The notes under the pieces are model-generated. The model made no database searches and had not been told where the DNA came from. It saw only the letters and a list, made by a program, of their open reading frames with translations. A stretch of DNA of 64,000 nt from VBDM01 sp963699535. GTDB taxonomy: Bacteria; Pseudomonadota; Gammaproteobacteria; Burkholderiales; SG8-39. Positions 16,286 to 24,312 of the stretch are shown here, one piece after another. Made by a program: the position numbers and the translations under genes. Numbering within the stretch: position 1 is the stretch's first letter; each line of letters opens with the position of its first letter. Where the stretch lies: assembly GCA_963699535.1 (NCBI GenBank), contig CAVOUJ010000018.1, positions 1 through 64,000 of the forward strand. The letters run 5' to 3'.

Positions 16286-17511
16286 CGCCCGAGCTTCTTC
16301 AGCACATGCGCCGTCCGACGCAGGACCGGGTCCTCATGCCCGGAACGATCGAGCCAGTCGAGCGCCTCTTTCGCCGCCGGAAGGTCCCGTGCAGCCAGGG
16401 CCGCTTCCAGAAGGATGCGCGCGTCGCGCGGCTCGCGCTGCGACCTCCAGTTCTCCTGCGCGAGGGCAAGCGCCCTCTCTTTTTGCCCGAGAAGATGGAG
16501 GTTGAACCGTGCCTCCTCCTGCAGGTGGAGCTTGTCGCCGCGCAGTGCCGCCGCGTCGAAGCGCGCCTTGAGCGCCTGGACATGCTCTCGACCTTGCGGC
16601 GCATCGAGAGCTTTTTCGGCAAGCGCCAGACGCAGCAGCAGCACGTCCGAGCGCACCCAGTCGCGCAGCACAGGTACGACCTCAGCGGGCCTTCCCTGAT
16701 CGAGCAGGAAATCCGACCAGGCCGCGAGCAGAAACTGGTCGCGGACGCGCAGGCCCAGCGCGGCCCGAAAATGCTCCTCGGCCTGCTTCGCGTCGCCTTG
16801 GCGGAGTGACATCTCGGCGAGCCGGGTCAGTAGCCAGACGCGCGCGGCAGGCGAACCGTCCGGGTCGCGTGCGAACGCCGCAGCCAGAGCACGATGCGCC
16901 GCGGCTGCTTTCCCGGTGGTCCCGTCCACGTAAGCCATGCAGGCGACCGCGCCCAGCTCGGTCTCGATCCCCCGCAGAGCGACGCAATCGGCGCGCGCGG
17001 CGGCATAGTCGGCCTGGACCATGTGTATGGCCGCGCGCCAGGACCAGGCCCGGGCGTTCTTGGGGTCCGCGCGCGTCGCAACCTCCAGGTCCCGCAACGC
17101 GCTGGAAAAGTCGTGACTGTACTGCTTGACGATTGCGCGCATCACGAGCGCCTCGGTCGGCGCTTCGGGCGAATCCCACCAGGGCTTGAGCGCGGCCTGG
17201 GCGTAGCCGGCGTAGCGCGGGTCGCCTTCCTCGCCGGCAAGTTCGAAGTAGCGCTCGGCTAGTCGGAGCGCGACTTCCAGATCTTGGGGATCGCGAGCGA
17301 GCTCGGCACGCAGCCTCCGCAGCTCGCGCGCGACGGGATCGCCCGGTCTCACCGGGAGGCGCTCGAGCACCGTGGCGTCATCCTTGGGAACGTAGGGAGC
17401 AGCATGCGCCGCAGCCGCCAACACCGCGACCGCGGCACCACGAGCCAGGTTAATGATCGTGCCGATGGTGTATGTCCGGATAGTGCGGATGGCTGTGGGT
17501 GAGCGGTTCAT
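16282..17511 (-). CDS. Secreted tetratricopeptide-repeat protein
   Basis: About 409 residues from the start chosen here. After a hydrophobic stretch ending AVAVLAAAAHAAPYVP, which looks like a signal peptide, come repeated helix pairs with Ala/Leu/Tyr spacing of TPRs, for example LEVALRLAERYFELAGE, SSALRDLEVATRADPKN and KQAEEHFRAALGLRV. The open frame continues upstream as a shadow of the histidine-rich tail of the neighbouring transporter. The ATG at 17511 is the last Met before the signal, so the gene overlaps that tail by 62 bases; a nearer non-ATG start is possible. It is co-transcribed with the HupE/UreJ gene and may assist it. Confidence 0.75.
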   Translation of the reverse strand: MNRSPTAIRTIRTYTIGTIINLARGAAVAVLAAAAHAAPYVPKDDATVLERLPVRPGDPVARELRRLRAELARDPQDLEVALRLAERYFELAGEEGDPRYAGYAQAALKPWWDSPEAPTEALVMRAIVKQYSHDFSSALRDLEVATRADPKNARAWSWRAAIHMVQADYAAARADCVALRGIETELGAVACMAYVDGTTGKAAAAHRALAAAFARDPDGSPAARVWLLTRLAEMSLRQGDAKQAEEHFRAALGLRVRDQFLLAAWSDFLLDQGRPAEVVPVLRDWVRSDVLLLRLALAEKALDAPQGREHVQALKARFDAAALRGDKLHLQEEARFNLHLLGQKERALALAQENWRSQREPRDARILLEAALAARDLPAAKEALDWLDRSGHEDPVLRRTAHVLKKLGR

Positions 17512-18493
17512 GCTGGTGAGCATGCGAGTGCGGCTCAGCGCCGCCCCAGTCGAAATCGTGCTGATGGCGATGATGCGCATCGTGCGTGTGAGGATGGACG
17601 TGGGCGAGCGCGTCATGCCTGTGCAGGTGCTTATGGTGCTCGGTGAGATGCAGGACAACCCCGGCCGCCATCAGAATCGATGCGGCCCAGAACCAGGCAT
17701 CGGACCGCTCACCGAGCAGTACGAACGACAGGACCGCGCCGATGAATGGCGCGGTTGAAAAGTACGCCCCGGTGCGCGCGGTGCCCAGATGGCGCAGCGC
17801 CACCACGAACAGGGCCAGACTGACCCCGTATCCGAGCAGCCCGACCAGAGCCGCAGCCCCCGCCAGACCCGGAGGCGGCAGCCCTGCCCCGAAAGCCGTC
17901 GCCGCCGAGATGTTGACCACACCCGCTGCGAGACCCTTGATGCCGGCAATCTTTACCGCGTCGCCCGAGGAAATCCTGCGCGTGAGATTGTTGTCGAGCG
18001 CCCAGAGGAAGCAGGCAGCCGCCACCGCAAGAGCCGGCCAGGAAACGGCCACCTCGCCCGGCCGCCAGCTCAAGAGGGCCCCGCCGCACACGATCAGGAG
18101 CATTCCCAGCATCACGCGGCGGTCGAAATTCTCCCGGAACGCGAACCACGCAAGAACCGCGGTAAACACGCCCTCGAGGTTGAGCAGCAGCGAAGCGCTG
18201 GACGCCGGGGTGGCGGCGAGGCCCAGCATGAGCAGCACCGGTGCAACGACCCCGCCCGAGACAACCGCCGCGGCGAGCCACTTGGCGTCGCCCGGGGAGA
18301 ACCGGGGGCGCTCGGTGCCGGCCGCGTCCGGGCTGCGCAGGGCGAGCCACAGTCCAAGTCCCACCCCGGATCCGGCGTAGAGGAGGCCTGCAAGCATGAC
18401 CGGCTCCACGGTGCCAACGAGCAGTTTGGCGATCGGTGTGCTCGCCCCGAACAGGGCCGCAGCGGCGAGGGCATGAGAGACGCCGGGTTTCAT
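17450..18493 (-). CDS. DMT-superfamily transporter (EamA) with histidine-rich C-terminal tail
   Basis: 347 residues from MKPGVSHALAAAALFG. Ten hydrophobic segments form two EamA repeats (about 5-135 and 145-280). The last 65 residues are an extreme histidine-rich tail with motifs such as HHKHLHRHD, HVHPHTHDAHHRHQHD and HSHPHYPDIHHRHDH, more than 20 His. Such tails bind Zn, Ni or Co ions. EamA proteins usually export metabolites or amino acids; the tail and the adjacent HupE/UreJ and TPR genes suggest a metal link. The upstream GTG/ATG alternatives add only Arg/Pro-rich residues and were not used. Confidence 0.87.
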   Translation of the reverse strand: MKPGVSHALAAAALFGASTPIAKLLVGTVEPVMLAGLLYAGSGVGLGLWLALRSPDAAGTERPRFSPGDAKWLAAAVVSGGVVAPVLLMLGLAATPASSASLLLNLEGVFTAVLAWFAFRENFDRRVMLGMLLIVCGGALLSWRPGEVAVSWPALAVAAACFLWALDNNLTRRISSGDAVKIAGIKGLAAGVVNISAATAFGAGLPPPGLAGAAALVGLLGYGVSLALFVVALRHLGTARTGAYFSTAPFIGAVLSFVLLGERSDAWFWAASILMAAGVVLHLTEHHKHLHRHDALAHVHPHTHDAHHRHQHDFDWGGAEPHSHAHQHEPLTHSHPHYPDIHHRHDH

Positions 18494-18675
18494 GCCACGG
18501 CGGCCTCCGGACCCACGGGAAAACAACGGAGTATGGGGCGCCCGCGCATGCGGCCTCGACCCCACCCCTGGGGATTCTGGAAAACCTTCGCGTTTTCAAG
18601 TATCTCTGATACGATACGCGCTGGTTGACCGGTTTCCGGTGACCGGATTCTAAAAACGCTCAGAGGAGAGATCAG

Positions 18676-18909
18676 ATGAAGAAGCTTGTTTTGTTGCTGA
18701 CCGCCGCAGCCTTTGCAGTGTCGAGCGGCTTCGCAGTTGCCGCTTCCCACGCCGGCGCCCAGCCGATGAAGAAGGAAGAAGGGAAGAAGGAAGAAGCGAA
18801 GAAGAGCGAGAAGAAAGCCGCCAAGAGCGAGAAGAAAGCCGCCAAGAAGGACACCAAGGCCGCCAAGAAGGACACCAAGGCCGCCAAGAAAGACGAAGCG
18901 AAGAAGTAA
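18676..18909 (+). CDS. Small secreted lysine/alanine-rich repeat protein
   Basis: 77 residues. A signal peptide spans 1-22 (AVSSGFAVAA), then the mature part is almost only Lys, Ala, Glu and Asp. It includes tandem copies of SEKKAAK and of DTKAAKK. It resembles small lysine-rich exported proteins of betaproteobacteria with no known function; binding to acidic polymers or the cell surface is a guess. AGAGGAGAGATC provides a strong ribosome binding site and an intrinsic terminator follows. It stands alone, divergent from the transporter. Confidence 0.8.
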   Translation: MKKLVLLLTAAAFAVSSGFAVAASHAGAQPMKKEEGKKEEAKKSEKKAAKSEKKAAKKDTKAAKKDTKAAKKDEAKK

Positions 18910-18928
18910 ATTTCGCGACGTACCGAAA

Positions 18929-18957
18929 AAGGCAGGGAGCTCCTCCCTGCCTTTTTT
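18929..18957 (+). terminator. Intrinsic terminator, probably bidirectional
   Basis: AAGGCAGGGAG and CTCCCTGCCTT form an 11-base stem with a short loop followed by TTTTTT. The A-run before the stem could serve the convergent thioredoxin gene as well. Confidence 0.92.
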
Positions 18958-19007
18958 CTTTCTTGCGTTTCCCGGCATCTCCGGATTCGGAGGCCGACGA
19001 TGGGTGT

Positions 19008-19388
19008 TCACGCCTGGGCGGCGGGCTTATCCTCGCGCTCGGCCAATTCCTTGTGCACCGCCGCCATATCGAGTTCCTTGCCCTTTGCGATGATCTGCTC
19101 GAGCGCCGAGCCGGGAAGCGCGCCCGCTTGAGCGAAAAGGATCACCTTCTCGCGGAATAGCATCAGCGTGGGTATCGAGCGGATGTTGAACGATGCGGCC
19201 AGCTCCTGCTCTTCGTCCGTGTTGACCTTGCCGAACACGATGTCGGCATGCTTTTCGGAAGCCGCCTCGAAGACCGGCGCAAAGCCCTTGCAGGGCCCGC
19301 ACCAAGGCGCCCAGAAGTCGACGACGATCATGTCGTTGCCGTTCACGACTTGATCGAAATTGTCCTTGGTCAGCTCCACCGTCGCCAT
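19008..19388 (-). CDS. Thioredoxin
   Basis: 126 residues from MATVELTKDNF, chosen because it matches thioredoxin N-termini. The active site WCGPC is at 29-33 and the cis-proline loop RSIPTLMLF at about 72-80. It reduces protein disulfides in the cytoplasm. The C-terminal 20 residues extend past the usual thioredoxin end and are charged. It is one of the minor or divergent thioredoxins and not clearly the trxA next to rho. It stands alone between the terminator and the alpha/beta hydrolase. Confidence 0.92.
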   Translation of the reverse strand: MATVELTKDNFDQVVNGNDMIVVDFWAPWCGPCKGFAPVFEAASEKHADIVFGKVNTDEEQELAASFNIRSIPTLMLFREKVILFAQAGALPGSALEQIIAKGKELDMAAVHKELAEREDKPAAQA

Positions 19389-19446
19389 TTGGGAATCTCC
19401 GAACCCGTTGAACCGCCGGCAGTATAACAGGGGCACTCTGCCCTAT

Positions 19447-20244
19447 TCAGCGCAGCGCCTTGAGAAACCCTTCGATCGAACGCCAGTACTCAGGCTCGCC
19501 CGAGATACCGTCGTGATCGGATCGGGGAACCTCGCGCCAGGTCTTCGCGCCGCGCCACGCTTCGAACAGGACCCGCGAATGCGCGGCCGGAATGATGCGG
19601 TCCTCGGTCGCCACCAGGCAAAGGAGCGAAGCGTCGACCTTTGGCGCGAGGGCCAGCGAGTCGAACCGGTGCCGCAGCATGAGCGACACCGGCAGAAACG
19701 GATAATGGCGCCTCCCGACTTCCGCGATGCTGTCGTAAGGCGACACCAGTACCACGCCGCGCAGAGGGCGATGCGCCGCAAGGTGTACCGCGACCCCGCT
19801 CCCGAGGCTTCGGCCCATCGCGACGATGCGGTCCGGGTTCACGTCGGGCCGAAGCTTGGCGTAATCGTAGATCGCGAGAGCATCCTGGAAGAGTTCCTTC
19901 TCGCCCGGCCGGCCTTCGCTTTCCCCGTAACCGCGATAGTTCACGAGCAGCAGGGACCAGCCGGCAAACCGGCCTGCGACGTCGACGAGCCAGGAGACCT
20001 CCTCCGCGTTCCCGCCGAAATAGACGACGAGCGGCGCGGGCGTCCCGGACCCCTTCACCAGCCAGCCGCGCAGTCTCGCTCCGTCCGCAGCGACCAGGGT
20101 CAAATCCTCGACGTTGGGGCGCGGGGCGGGGCGGGACTCCAGCGGCCTGGGAAAGAACAACAACCGTTCCTGGAAAGACCACATGAGCAGTGAGAGTACC
20201 AAAGCGACGCCGAGGATGATCCTGACGAGCGAGGCGATCATCAA
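19447..20244 (-). CDS. Membrane-anchored alpha/beta hydrolase (ABHD13/BEM46-like)
   Basis: 265 residues. One N-terminal membrane segment (about 6-24) is followed by the alpha/beta-hydrolase fold: VVYFGGNAEEVSW (oxyanion region, about 73-85), nucleophile elbow GRSLGSG (about 144-150), an acidic residue in VATEDRIIP, and the histidine in SDHDGI near the C-terminus. The BEM46/YfhR-type subgroup has this N-terminal anchor and unknown substrates. It overlaps the NDH-2 gene by 4 bases (ATGA), so the two are co-translated. Confidence 0.9.
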   Translation of the reverse strand: MMIASLVRIILGVALVLSLLMWSFQERLLFFPRPLESRPAPRPNVEDLTLVAADGARLRGWLVKGSGTPAPLVVYFGGNAEEVSWLVDVAGRFAGWSLLLVNYRGYGESEGRPGEKELFQDALAIYDYAKLRPDVNPDRIVAMGRSLGSGVAVHLAAHRPLRGVVLVSPYDSIAEVGRRHYPFLPVSLMLRHRFDSLALAPKVDASLLCLVATEDRIIPAAHSRVLFEAWRGAKTWREVPRSDHDGISGEPEYWRSIEGFLKALR

Positions 20245-21551
20245 TGCAGCTTAACCCGCGGCTCGGTGCCACGCTTGAGGAAGCGCGCCAGGGTATCGAG
20301 GGCGACGCCCACCGGACCGTGTAGCGCGTACAAGTGCATCTTGTACAGCGAGACGTACATGAGCCTCGCAAACCAGCCCTCGACGCGGTAGCTCTTGCCC
20401 GAGAGGAAGCCCATCAGAGATCCGATGGTGCTGTATTCGCCCAGCGACACCAGCGAGCCGAAATCGCGGTAGCGGAACGGACGCGGCGGCTCTCCTCGCA
20501 ATCGACCATCGATCGTGCGCGCCAGGTGGGAGGCCTGCTGGTGCGCGGCCTGCGCCGCGGGCGGCACCGGCAGGTGTCCTTCCCTGCGCGGGAATGCCGA
20601 GCAGTCCCCCAGCGCAAAAATGTCCGGATCGCGAGTCGTTTGCAGCGTCTCGAGCACAATGAGCTGGTTCAGGCGATTCGCCTCGAGGCCGTCGAGATTC
20701 CCGAGGATGTCCGCCCCTTTGATTCCCGCCGCCCAGACTGCGAGGTCCGCGGGGAACGAATTGCCGCCCCGGGTCTTCACCTCGGTCGCAGTCACCTCGA
20801 CCGCCTGCTCGGAACAGAGCACCCTCGCGCCCAGTCCTTGGAGCGATTGGGTCACCGCTTTCGCGATGCGTTCCGGGAGCATCGGCAGGATGCGCCGGCC
20901 AGCATCGATCAGCGTGACGTCGAGAAACCGCTCCGGATCGATGTTCTCCAGGCCGTACGCCGCGAGCACCCGCGTCGTATTGTGCAACTCGGCGGCGAGC
21001 TCGACGCCGGTCGCGCCACCGCCCACAATCACCACGCGCAGTTGCGCCGGCGCCGTGCCCGGCCGGTAGTTGGCCTGGATGCAGGCGCGGATCAGTCGCC
21101 TGTGGAAGCGGTCGGCGTCGGCGGCCGTTTCGAGCGCGTAAGCGTGCTCTTCGACGCCGGGAACGCCGAAAGTGTTCGCAACGCTGCCGATGGCGATGAC
21201 CAGCGTGTCGTAGCGCAGCGTGCGGCGCGGGATGACCTCGCTTCCGCGCTCGTCCAGAGTCGGCGCCACAACGATCTCTCGACGCCTGCGGTCGAGCCCT
21301 TCGAGCGCTCCGCAACAGAAGTTGAAGTGGTGCCAGCGCGCCTGCGCGAGGTAGTCCAGCTGATGCGCATGGACGTCCATGCTGCCCGCGGCAACCTCGT
21401 GCAGGAGGGGTTTCCAGACGTGGGTTTCGTTCTGATCCACCAGGGTGACGACGGCCCGGCCCTTGCGCCCGAGCCGGTCGCCGAGCCGAGTTGCCAGCTC
21501 AAGGCCCCCCGCTCCTCCGCCGACCACAACGACGTGATGCCGATCGTTCAT
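20241..21551 (-). CDS. ndh: Type II NADH dehydrogenase-like NAD(P)/FAD oxidoreductase
   Basis: 436 residues from MNDRHHVVVVGGGAGG, where the first Rossmann motif (GGGAGGLEL) starts. The second dinucleotide motif VVIVGGGATGVELAAEL is near residue 170, and the FAD-contact segment DIFALGDCSAF near 310. The C-terminal part (YKMHLYALHGP) is the amphipathic membrane-binding region of NDH-2 enzymes. These transfer electrons from NADH to quinone without pumping protons. Longer upstream reading frames carry no conserved sequence. The divergent neighbour is gluQ, with a 52-base shared promoter region. Confidence 0.92.
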   Translation of the reverse strand: MNDRHHVVVVGGGAGGLELATRLGDRLGRKGRAVVTLVDQNETHVWKPLLHEVAAGSMDVHAHQLDYLAQARWHHFNFCCGALEGLDRRRREIVVAPTLDERGSEVIPRRTLRYDTLVIAIGSVANTFGVPGVEEHAYALETAADADRFHRRLIRACIQANYRPGTAPAQLRVVIVGGGATGVELAAELHNTTRVLAAYGLENIDPERFLDVTLIDAGRRILPMLPERIAKAVTQSLQGLGARVLCSEQAVEVTATEVKTRGGNSFPADLAVWAAGIKGADILGNLDGLEANRLNQLIVLETLQTTRDPDIFALGDCSAFPRREGHLPVPPAAQAAHQQASHLARTIDGRLRGEPPRPFRYRDFGSLVSLGEYSTIGSLMGFLSGKSYRVEGWFARLMYVSLYKMHLYALHGPVGVALDTLARFLKRGTEPRVKLH

Positions 21552-21561
21552 GAAAGCCCGG

Positions 21562-21589
21562 TTTGCCGCCAGGCCGACCCTGATATGAT
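21562..21589 (+). promoter_or_regulatory. Probable promoter of gluQ
   Basis: TTTGCC at 21562-21567 and TATGAT at 21584-21589 are 16 bases apart. Transcription would begin about seven bases before the gluQ start, so the leader would be very short or absent. Confidence 0.45.
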
Positions 21590-21603
21590 TTTCGACGCGA
21601 ATT

Positions 21604-22518
21604 ATGCATGACTGGACTGGAAAGTATCGCGGGCGCTTCGCGCCCTCGCCCACCGGCCCGCTGCACTTCGGATCGCTCGTCGCGGCGGTCGGAAGCTGTC
21701 TCGAAGCGCGCGTTCGCGGCGGCGAATGGCTGGTGCGCATGGAGGATCTCGACCGGCAACGCGAGGCCCCCGGCGCGGCGGACGCGATTCTCCGGGCGCT
21801 CGAGGCGTTTGGATTCGAGTGGGATGGAGAAATCGTTTTCCAGAGCCGCCGTGACGCCGCCTACGCCGCGGCGCTCGAGCGCCTGGAGGAGCAGGGGGCG
21901 GTGTTCCGCTGCGCATGCACGCGCCGGGAGATCTCCGACTCCTCGCTCTCCATTGCAGGCGAGCCCGTCTATCCGGGCACGTGCAGAAATGGCGTCCCGC
22001 GGGGACGCGAGGCGCGGACGACTCGCGTGCGGGTGGAGCAATCGGCGATCGCCTTCGACGACTTGCTCCAGGGAAGGATGGAGCAGCACCTCGGCCGCGA
22101 AGTCGGGGATTTCGTGGTGCGCCGCGCGGACGGCTACTTCGCCTACCAGCTTGCGGTCGTGGTGGACGACTTTGAGCAGGGCATCACCCACGTGGTGCGC
22201 GGCGCGGACCTCCTCGCCTCCACCCCCCGGCAGATCCTGCTGCAACGCTTGCTGGCCTTCCCCACGCCGGGCTATGCGCACCTTTCGGTTGCGGTCAATC
22301 GAGATGGCGAAAAGCTCAGCAAACAGACGCTCGCCGCGCCCCTTACGGAGCGCGATGCGCCGGCCGAGCTCGCGCGGGCGTTGCGCTTCCTCGGTCAGAG
22401 TACGCCCGCCGACCTCGCTGAGGCGAGCATTCCCGAAATCTGGACCTGGGCGCGGAAGAACTGGCGCACCGAAGACATCCCCCGGCGAGGCAGCCTGCCG
22501 GCGGATGAAGCCCTCTAG
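21604..22518 (+). CDS. gluQ: Glutamyl-Q tRNA(Asp) synthetase
   Basis: 304 residues, the length of GluQRS, a truncated glutamyl-tRNA synthetase without the anticodon-binding domain. It attaches glutamate to queuosine 34 of tRNA-Asp. RFAPSPTGPLHFGSL (11-25) is the HIGH-type motif and GEKLSKQT (about 239-246) the KMSKS-type motif. The zinc site is represented by FRCACTRRE and YPGTC. The C-terminus overlaps the convergent DMT gene by 4 bases. Confidence 0.95.
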   Translation: MHDWTGKYRGRFAPSPTGPLHFGSLVAAVGSCLEARVRGGEWLVRMEDLDRQREAPGAADAILRALEAFGFEWDGEIVFQSRRDAAYAAALERLEEQGAVFRCACTRREISDSSLSIAGEPVYPGTCRNGVPRGREARTTRVRVEQSAIAFDDLLQGRMEQHLGREVGDFVVRRADGYFAYQLAVVVDDFEQGITHVVRGADLLASTPRQILLQRLLAFPTPGYAHLSVAVNRDGEKLSKQTLAAPLTERDAPAELARALRFLGQSTPADLAEASIPEIWTWARKNWRTEDIPRRGSLPADEAL

Positions 22519-23429
22519 TACCGCAATCCGGCCGCCCTGCGCTGCGGCATGAGAACGACCGCAACCGCCGCGACGACGAGGACCAGCGCGGCGAAATCGC
22601 TCCACTGCGGACGCTCGCCGAGCACGAGCATGCCGCTGAAAACACCGACGATCGGAATCATCAGAGTGGAAAGAGACGAAACGCTGATCGGCGCGTGGGT
22701 CGCGATCTTGATCCATGCCCAGTTGCAGAAGATCGAGCTGACGAGCGCGTTGTAGATCAGCCCCACCAACGGCAAGGTCGAAAGCCCGAACGGCGAGAAG
22801 CTCCCCTTCTCGAAAACGAGAGCGCCAGTGGTGATGGGCAACAGGGCCAGCAGCATCTGCCAACCGGTAAACGAAGTCGTGGGAAGATTGACCGGCCAGC
22901 GCTTCATGATAGCCGTGCTGATCGCCCAGCAGATCGCCGAGGCGACCAGAAGCAATGCCCCGGTCGGAGAGCGCCCGACGGCGCGCACCTCCTCGCCGAG
23001 GAGCAGCAACATCCCCAAGAGACCCAACACCACACCCGCCAGACGCCTGCCGGTCAGCGGCTCGCGCAGGACCCACACCCCGAGCAGCACACCCCACACC
23101 GGAAAGGTGTACGCGAGGATCGCCGCCCGGCCCGAATCCATGAACGTGACGCCATAGACCGCAAGGACATTCCAGGCGGCGACGTTGAAGGCAGTGATCA
23201 CGATCAAGCGCGGCCATTGTCCGCGTGGAACCCGGATCGGCAGCCCGTTGGCGCGTGCGATCGTAAACAGACCCACGGCGCCGGCGATCAGGCACAGGAC
23301 GCGGAAATGCAGCGGCGCCATTTCCGTCATCACGACCTTCATCAGCGGCCAATTCGATCCCCAGCCCAGCGCGAGCAGAACCACCAGGACAATGATCGCC
23401 GGAGGCAAGGCGGACGTGCGCGTGCTCAT
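22515..23429 (-). CDS. DMT-superfamily transporter (EamA)
   Basis: 304 residues with ten hydrophobic segments in two EamA repeats (about 10-140 and 155-295). WGSNWPLMK near residue 24 and the second-repeat segment LPIVGVFSG-like IPIVGVFSGMLVLGE (about 263-277) are typical. These are inner-membrane exporters or facilitators of amino acids and other small metabolites; the substrate is unknown. It is monocistronic, with a 228-base AT-rich gap upstream shared with the phasin gene. Confidence 0.9.
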   Translation of the reverse strand: MSTRTSALPPAIIVLVVLLALGWGSNWPLMKVVMTEMAPLHFRVLCLIAGAVGLFTIARANGLPIRVPRGQWPRLIVITAFNVAAWNVLAVYGVTFMDSGRAAILAYTFPVWGVLLGVWVLREPLTGRRLAGVVLGLLGMLLLLGEEVRAVGRSPTGALLLVASAICWAISTAIMKRWPVNLPTTSFTGWQMLLALLPITTGALVFEKGSFSPFGLSTLPLVGLIYNALVSSIFCNWAWIKIATHAPISVSSLSTLMIPIVGVFSGMLVLGERPQWSDFAALVLVVAAVAVVLMPQRRAAGLRY

Positions 23430-23572
23430 ACCTGGACCCGTTTATTAATATGAAACAGCGTGTTACTGGATAGTATTCACTGACTTCGGAGTCCGGGGGA
23501 AACTTTTTTCTCCTCTAACACATTGTTTATATTGACTTACATTCGCATATATTGCGAAGCACAAATTTATTG

Positions 23573-23600
23573 TTGACAGAGCTTGTTTTCCCGGTAGAAT
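23573..23600 (+). promoter_or_regulatory. Sigma-70 promoter of the phasin gene
   Basis: A perfect TTGACA at 23573-23578 and TAGAAT at 23595-23600 are 16 bases apart in an AT-rich gap that contrasts with the GC-rich surroundings. The phasin start codon is 57 bases downstream of the -10 box. The strength fits an abundant granule protein. Confidence 0.8.
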
Positions 23601-23657
23601 CTCGATTGGTGCAGTGCAATATTTCTAGACCGCAATAACCGAATGAAGGAGATCACC

Positions 23658-24206
23658 ATGTACTTCACGAACGAACAAGTCGCCGCCGCCAACAAGGCTG
23701 GCGTAGAAGCCATCCTGGGTCTCGCGAACTCTCAACTTGCAGCTTTCGAACGCCTGTCGCAACTGAACGTCAACGCGGCCAAGGCTGCCTACGAAGAAGG
23801 CACCGGACACGCCAAGGCGCTCCTTGCCGCCAAGGACGTCCAGGAATACCTCAGCTTGAACGCAGCAATCGCGCAACCGGCGATCGAAAAGGCCATTGCG
23901 TACACACACGGCCTTTACGAAGTCGCTTCTCAAACGCAGGGCGAGGTAGCGAAGTTTTTCGAAGCGCGGACCGCGGAGTTTAGCAAGAACGTCGTCGGAC
24001 TTCTCGACAAGGTTTCGAAGAACGCGCCGGCAGGTTCCGACGCTGCGGTCGCCGCGGTGAAATCCGCGCTTGCCGCGGCCAACTCGGCCTACGAAAGCAT
24101 GAACAAAGCGGCGAAGCAGGCCACCGAGATCGCCGAGGCGAATTTTGCCGCCGCGACCACGGCAGCAAAGGAAACGCACAAGAAGCAGCAACGCGCGACA
24201 GCCTAG
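23658..24206 (+). CDS. Phasin family protein (polyhydroxyalkanoate granule-associated)
   Basis: 182 residues from MYFTNEQVAAANKAGVEAI; AAGGAGA lies 10 bases upstream, which rules out the earlier in-frame ATG that overlaps it. The protein is nearly all alpha-helical and Ala-rich, with LASQTQGEVAKFFEAR-like VASQTQGEVAKFFEAR (about 93-108) characteristic of the phasin_2/PhaP family. Phasins coat polyhydroxybutyrate granules and control their size. No phaC/phaA/phaB gene is in the window. The strong promoter and terminator show it is a single-gene unit. Confidence 0.94.
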   Translation: MYFTNEQVAAANKAGVEAILGLANSQLAAFERLSQLNVNAAKAAYEEGTGHAKALLAAKDVQEYLSLNAAIAQPAIEKAIAYTHGLYEVASQTQGEVAKFFEARTAEFSKNVVGLLDKVSKNAPAGSDAAVAAVKSALAAANSAYESMNKAAKQATEIAEANFAAATTAAKETHKKQQRATA

Positions 24207-24261
24207 ATCGCAAAGTCTCCTCCGCGCCCACAGTCCTCCTCCTCCTCTCTGTGGGCGCCCT

Positions 24262-24290
24262 AAAGCCCTGGCGCAAGCCAGGGCTTTTTG
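24262..24290 (+). terminator. Intrinsic terminator after the phasin gene
   Basis: AAAGCCCTGG and CCAGGGCTTT pair around a CGCAAG loop, followed by TT. It separates the phasin from the convergent acyl-CoA synthetase. Confidence 0.92.
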
Positions 24291-24312
24291 TTTGTGCTCC
24301 GCAAGGAGCCGT

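Noticed and set aside
21499..23352. 617-codon minus-strand frame over gluQ and the DMT gene
   Set aside because: It lies antisense to gluQ and out of frame in the DMT gene; no conserved motif.
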